Of a stretch of DNA of 6,773 bases, positions 3,922 to 6,773 are shown one piece after another. The stretch covers positions 1-6,773 of the forward strand of contig JADLDQ010000094.1 of assembly GCA_020846575.1 (NCBI GenBank). Direction: 5' to 3'. This DNA is from Burkholderiales bacterium. Lineage in GTDB: Bacteria; Pseudomonadota; Gammaproteobacteria; Burkholderiales; SG8-39. The position numbers and the translations under genes are program-made. A model generated the notes under the pieces. It had not been told where the DNA came from and made no database searches. It saw nothing but the letters and a program-made list of their open reading frames with translations. Each line of letters starts with the position of its first letter. Within the stretch, counting starts at the first letter, position 1.

Positions 3922-6773
3922 CGTACACCAGTTCCGGCACCACCACCTCCCAGCGCTCGCAGCGCGCAAGCCGCGCATATCCGGCTTGCGCATCCTCGCG
4001 CCGGCGAACCACGCTCGCCGCGACGCGCGCCTGGATGCAGGACAGCCCCTTGGGCGGGGAGAACGAGCGCGACAGTCTTCCCACCCTGCGCCCGCGCGCA
4101 TCGTGCAGCACCCAGTGCTGCGCCTCCCGCCGCAGCTCGAGCGCAGCGCCCGCCGCGAGCCCCGCGATCGCGTGGTGCACGGCGTGCCCTCGCGCCTGCC
4201 GCCCCGCGTAGCCCAGGTCGATGTCCGCCAGGGTGAGAAGCCGATAGCGCCGCGCCAGTTCGGGCCCGGGCCCTGGCAGCGCGACCGCGGCGCGGCGCAG
4301 GATCGCGGGGCTTTCCGGCAGCCCGTCGAGGAGCGCGTTGCCCGCGCTCAGGCGCGCCAGCGTCAGCGTGCTCCTCGCCCGCGTCATGGCGACGTAGTAC
4401 AGGCGCCGCGGCGCGTCGGCGTCCTCGTCCCGGCCGGCGCGCTCCCAGCCGCCGTCCAGCACCGCCACGTGCTCGAATTCCAGCCCCTTGGCGCGATGCG
4501 CGGTGAGCAGCAGCAGCCCCGTCTGCCGGCGGCGCACCTCGCGACCCCACTCGGCGAGCCACTCCACGAAGTGCGCCGCGGGCAGCTCGGCCCCGCCGGT
4601 CTCCAGCGCGTACTGCGTGACCGCTTCGCCGAGCAGCGACCACCAGGGGCCCTGCGGCTGCGCCGCGATCCAGGCGGCGATCGAACCGGCGCCGGCAAGC
4701 GCACCCCCAGCGGATACCGGCGCCGCGCGCGCTGCGGGCCGCGCCTGTTTGCCGGCCGGCGCCGGTTGCGCGCGGCTGTCGCGCGCGCTGTCCGGCGAGT
4801 GCAGCCATTCCACCAGCGCCTGGGTCTCGCGCAGCCGCCAGAACTGCGGCGGCTCATCGCCGGCCACCTGCACCGGGATCGCTTCGCTCTCGCAATAGGC
4901 GCGCACCGGCTCCAGCAGCTTCCACTCGCGCGCGATCACCGCCGCGCCGCTCCAGCACCAGTTGCCGTCCAGCGACGCGAGCCGCCGCAGCTCGGTCATG
5001 ACGGCCAGTGCCTGGGTGCGCGCATCGCCACCGGCGGGCAGCACCTGCACCCGTCCCTGCCCCACCGGGTCCCGGCGCCGCCACTGCCCGCCCGGCGGCT
5101 GCTTCGCGCGCGCCCGGTCGATGGCGATCGGGTGCCCTGCCTTCATGCGCTCGCGCGCGGGCTCGATCACCCGGTTCGCGGCCTCGATGATGTGCGCGCT
5201 GGAGCGGTAGTTCTCGGTCAGGTAGGCGGGCCCGGCCGCGTAGTCGGCCTCGAAGCGCCGGATGTACTCCACCGAGGCGCCCGCGAAGGCGTACAGGTTC
5301 TGGTCGTCGTCGCCCACCGCGAACAGGCCGATCTTGCGTTCCTCCTCGCGCCGGGTGCGGCCGGCCAGCGCCGAGACGAGCGCGTACTGCTCCGGCCCGA
5401 TGTCCTGGTACTCGTCCACCAGGATCCAGCCGAAGCCGGCCAGCAGCCGCTCGCGCTGCTCGTCGGCCTCATCGGGCGGCAGGCCCTTGCCTTCGAGCAG
5501 TGCAACGGCCTCGCGCATGACCGCCCGAAACGCCTCCTCGTCGGCGGCTTGCGCGCGCCGGGCGAAGCTCACCCCGGCAAGCCGCATCGCCAGCGCGTGG
5601 CAGGTGAGCACGGTGACCGCCTTCGCCTCGTCTGCGACCAGCTCCTGCAGCCGCCGCCGGATCTCCACCGCCGCGTGCCGGTTGTAGGCGAGCGCGAGGA
5701 TTCCGCGCGGGTTCTCGCGCCGCACCCGCAGGAGGTAGGCGATGCGGTGCGCGAGCACCCGCGTCTTCCCGGCGCCGGGGCCGGCCAGCACCAGCACGTT
5801 GCGCTCGCGCTCGTCGGTGACGATGCGCTGCTGCGCCGGGTTGCGCAGCGACTCGACGATGGCGCGCCAGGACGCGGGCGTGGTCTGGCGCGCGAGTTCC
5901 TTCTCCCGCTCCGGCAGCCAGCGTGCGATGAACGCCTCGCGCCCGAGGCTGAAGTCGTCCATCGCCAGGGCGAGCGCCTCGGCCATGGCCGCGAGGCCGC
6001 GCCGCACATACTCGGCCATGACGTGAATCTGCACCACCTGCTCGTCGTAGTGCAGCCGCAGCGCTGCGAAGTCGCCGCGCGAGAAGCCGCGCCGCCCGGG
6101 CGCAAGGCGGATGCTCATCGCCGGCCGGAACACCGCCAGGCCCTTGTTGAGGCGCATCACCTCCTGCTCGTGCAGCCACAGCAGCGCGCGATCCAGCAGC
6201 CGCGCGGGCTGCCTCGACTGCGCGGCGAGCACGAGGTCGGACTTGATCGCCGCGAGCAGGGCGCCGAGCGTGGTCTGGGCCAGCTGGTCCAGGCCCCGCG
6301 CCCCGTGCGGCAGGCAGCCGAGCAGGTGCGCGAGCACGACGCCCGCCGCGGCGCGGCGCCTGCGCGCGGTCTCCTCGAGCGCGGACCAGGAGCGCTGCAG
6401 CGTCACCTCGACGGATTCCGCATCCAGGCGCCGGGTGCGCAGGCTCCCCGCGCCGAGCGCCTCGTCGCGGCCGTCGGCGGCGAGGCCGCCGAGCAGCCGC
6501 CACAGCCGCTCGGGCAGCGCCTGCGCGTGGCCCGCGTCCTTCAGGGACTGCGCCGCAAGGCGCAGGTGCAGCACGGTGGCCTGCCCCTTCTCGAGTTCGG
6601 GCGCCGCCTCGCGCATCGCCGCGATCAGCGCCGACTCCAGAGCTGCGGACTGCGCGAGGCGGCGCTGGGAAGAACGCTCCACGCCGGCGTGGACGAAGGC
6701 GCTCAGCGCCGTGTCGTTACTCGCGATCCCGAGGTCCTCCAAGTCGTAGAGGGCGCGGCGCAGGCGCTCGGGC
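3917..6773 (-). CDS. RecQ-UvrD fusion helicase, C-terminal part (5' end off window)
   Basis: The frame runs off the right edge: about 951 codons are visible and the start is not. A TTG at 6742 is only a Leu codon inside the continuing RRALYDLEDLG. A complete SF1A UvrD/Rep-type 3'-5' DNA helicase is present: Q motif NPAQQRIV (5819-5842), Walker A GPGAGKTR (5759-5782), motif Ia (5669-5695), Walker B LVDEYQD (about 5402-5422), motif III VGDDDQNLYAF (about 5276-5317), NYRSS (about 5198), TAHRAKGLEF (4475-4510) and YYVAMTRAR (4373-4399). Before it, blocks such as LHEQEVMRLNKGLAVFRPAM (6116-6175) and HYDEQVVQIHVMAEY (6008-6052) match, from memory, the region following the RecQ helicase in proteobacterial RecQ-UvrD fusions of about 1,700 aa. 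A conserved tail ends WEVVVPELVYG. An Ala/Pro-rich insert (4673-4795) interrupts the region before motif V. All catalytic motifs look intact. Likely role: DNA repair or recombination. UvrD call very sure; RecQ half inferred, being outside the window. Confidence 0.9.
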   Translation of the reverse strand, partial: PERLRRALYDLEDLGIASNDTALSAFVHAGVERSSQRRLAQSAALESALIAAMREAAPELEKGQATVLHLRLAAQSLKDAGHAQALPERLWRLLGGLAADGRDEALGAGSLRTRRLDAESVEVTLQRSWSALEETARRRRAAAGVVLAHLLGCLPHGARGLDQLAQTTLGALLAAIKSDLVLAAQSRQPARLLDRALLWLHEQEVMRLNKGLAVFRPAMSIRLAPGRRGFSRGDFAALRLHYDEQVVQIHVMAEYVRRGLAAMAEALALAMDDFSLGREAFIARWLPEREKELARQTTPASWRAIVESLRNPAQQRIVTDERERNVLVLAGPGAGKTRVLAHRIAYLLRVRRENPRGILALAYNRHAAVEIRRRLQELVADEAKAVTVLTCHALAMRLAGVSFARRAQAADEEAFRAVMREAVALLEGKGLPPDEADEQRERLLAGFGWILVDEYQDIGPEQYALVSALAGRTRREEERKIGLFAVGDDDQNLYAFAGASVEYIRRFEADYAAGPAYLTENYRSSAHIIEAANRVIEPARERMKAGHPIAIDRARAKQPPGGQWRRRDPVGQGRVQVLPAGGDARTQALAVMTELRRLASLDGNWCWSGAAVIAREWKLLEPVRAYCESEAIPVQVAGDEPPQFWRLRETQALVEWLHSPDSARDSRAQPAPAGKQARPAARAAPVSAGGALAGAGSIAAWIAAQPQGPWWSLLGEAVTQYALETGGAELPAAHFVEWLAEWGREVRRRQTGLLLLTAHRAKGLEFEHVAVLDGGWERAGRDEDADAPRRLYYVAMTRARSTLTLARLSAGNALLDGLPESPAILRRAAVALPGPGPELARRYRLLTLADIDLGYAGRQARGHAVHHAIAGLAAGAALELRREAQHWVLHDARGRRVGRLSRSFSPPKGLSCIQARVAASVVRRREDAQAGYARLARCERWEVVVPELVYG

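Noticed and set aside
3789..4211. Plus-strand frame of 140 codons spanning the heptamer array
   Set aside because: Its middle is only the translated repeat (LAPRPSL-like) and its end is antisense to conserved helicase sequence.
6740..6742. TTG as start of the helicase
   Set aside because: The frame continues to the window edge with family-like residues (PERLRRALYD) and the surrounding sequence is internal to a larger protein; no ribosome site is seen.

Overview
The window is a very GC-rich stretch of bacterial chromosome (about 70% by eye, not computed) with dense G/C third positions. The gene content suggests a proteobacterium, most likely a betaproteobacterium: a large RecQ/UvrD-type helicase, a DUF355/PF04008 'adenosine-specific kinase', a fused acyl-CoA dehydrogenase and the tail of a Cdc6/Orc1-like AAA ATPase. 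The lineage is inferred from recollection of families, since no search was possible.

Layout, left to right. Bases 1-238 hold no gene. They contain a degenerate 7-bp repeat (20-68), a perfect 12-bp inverted repeat (64-75/93-104) and a probable terminator hairpin (193-228). A small orphan gene of 82 codons follows on the minus strand (239-487, TTG start). Across a 128-bp divergent gap lies a plus-strand fused acyl-CoA dehydrogenase of 759 aa (616-2895). A 45-bp gap with two GC-rich palindromes separates it from minus-strand genes. Read in their own direction, right to left, these are: the C-terminal part of a RecQ-UvrD fusion helicase whose 5' end lies beyond the right edge (3917-6773), a 7-bp tandem repeat array that includes the helicase stop codon (3824-3921), a weak terminator and promoter region, the adenosine-specific kinase family gene (3215-3700), and a truncated 3' remnant of an AAA ATPase (2941-3195) pressed against the kinase stop codon.

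The genes do not form an evident pathway. The dehydrogenase is a lipid or side-chain beta-oxidation enzyme, the helicase belongs to DNA repair, and the kinase-family protein probably binds adenosine or AMP. Two points stand out. In the fused dehydrogenase the FAD-contact motifs are split between the halves, so the fusion seems to build one complete active site from two half-sites. Degenerate 7-bp repeat arrays also occur in two separate intergenic regions, one running through a stop codon. The truncated ATPase tail marks a past rearrangement. I see no CRISPR array, IS element, tRNA or rRNA.
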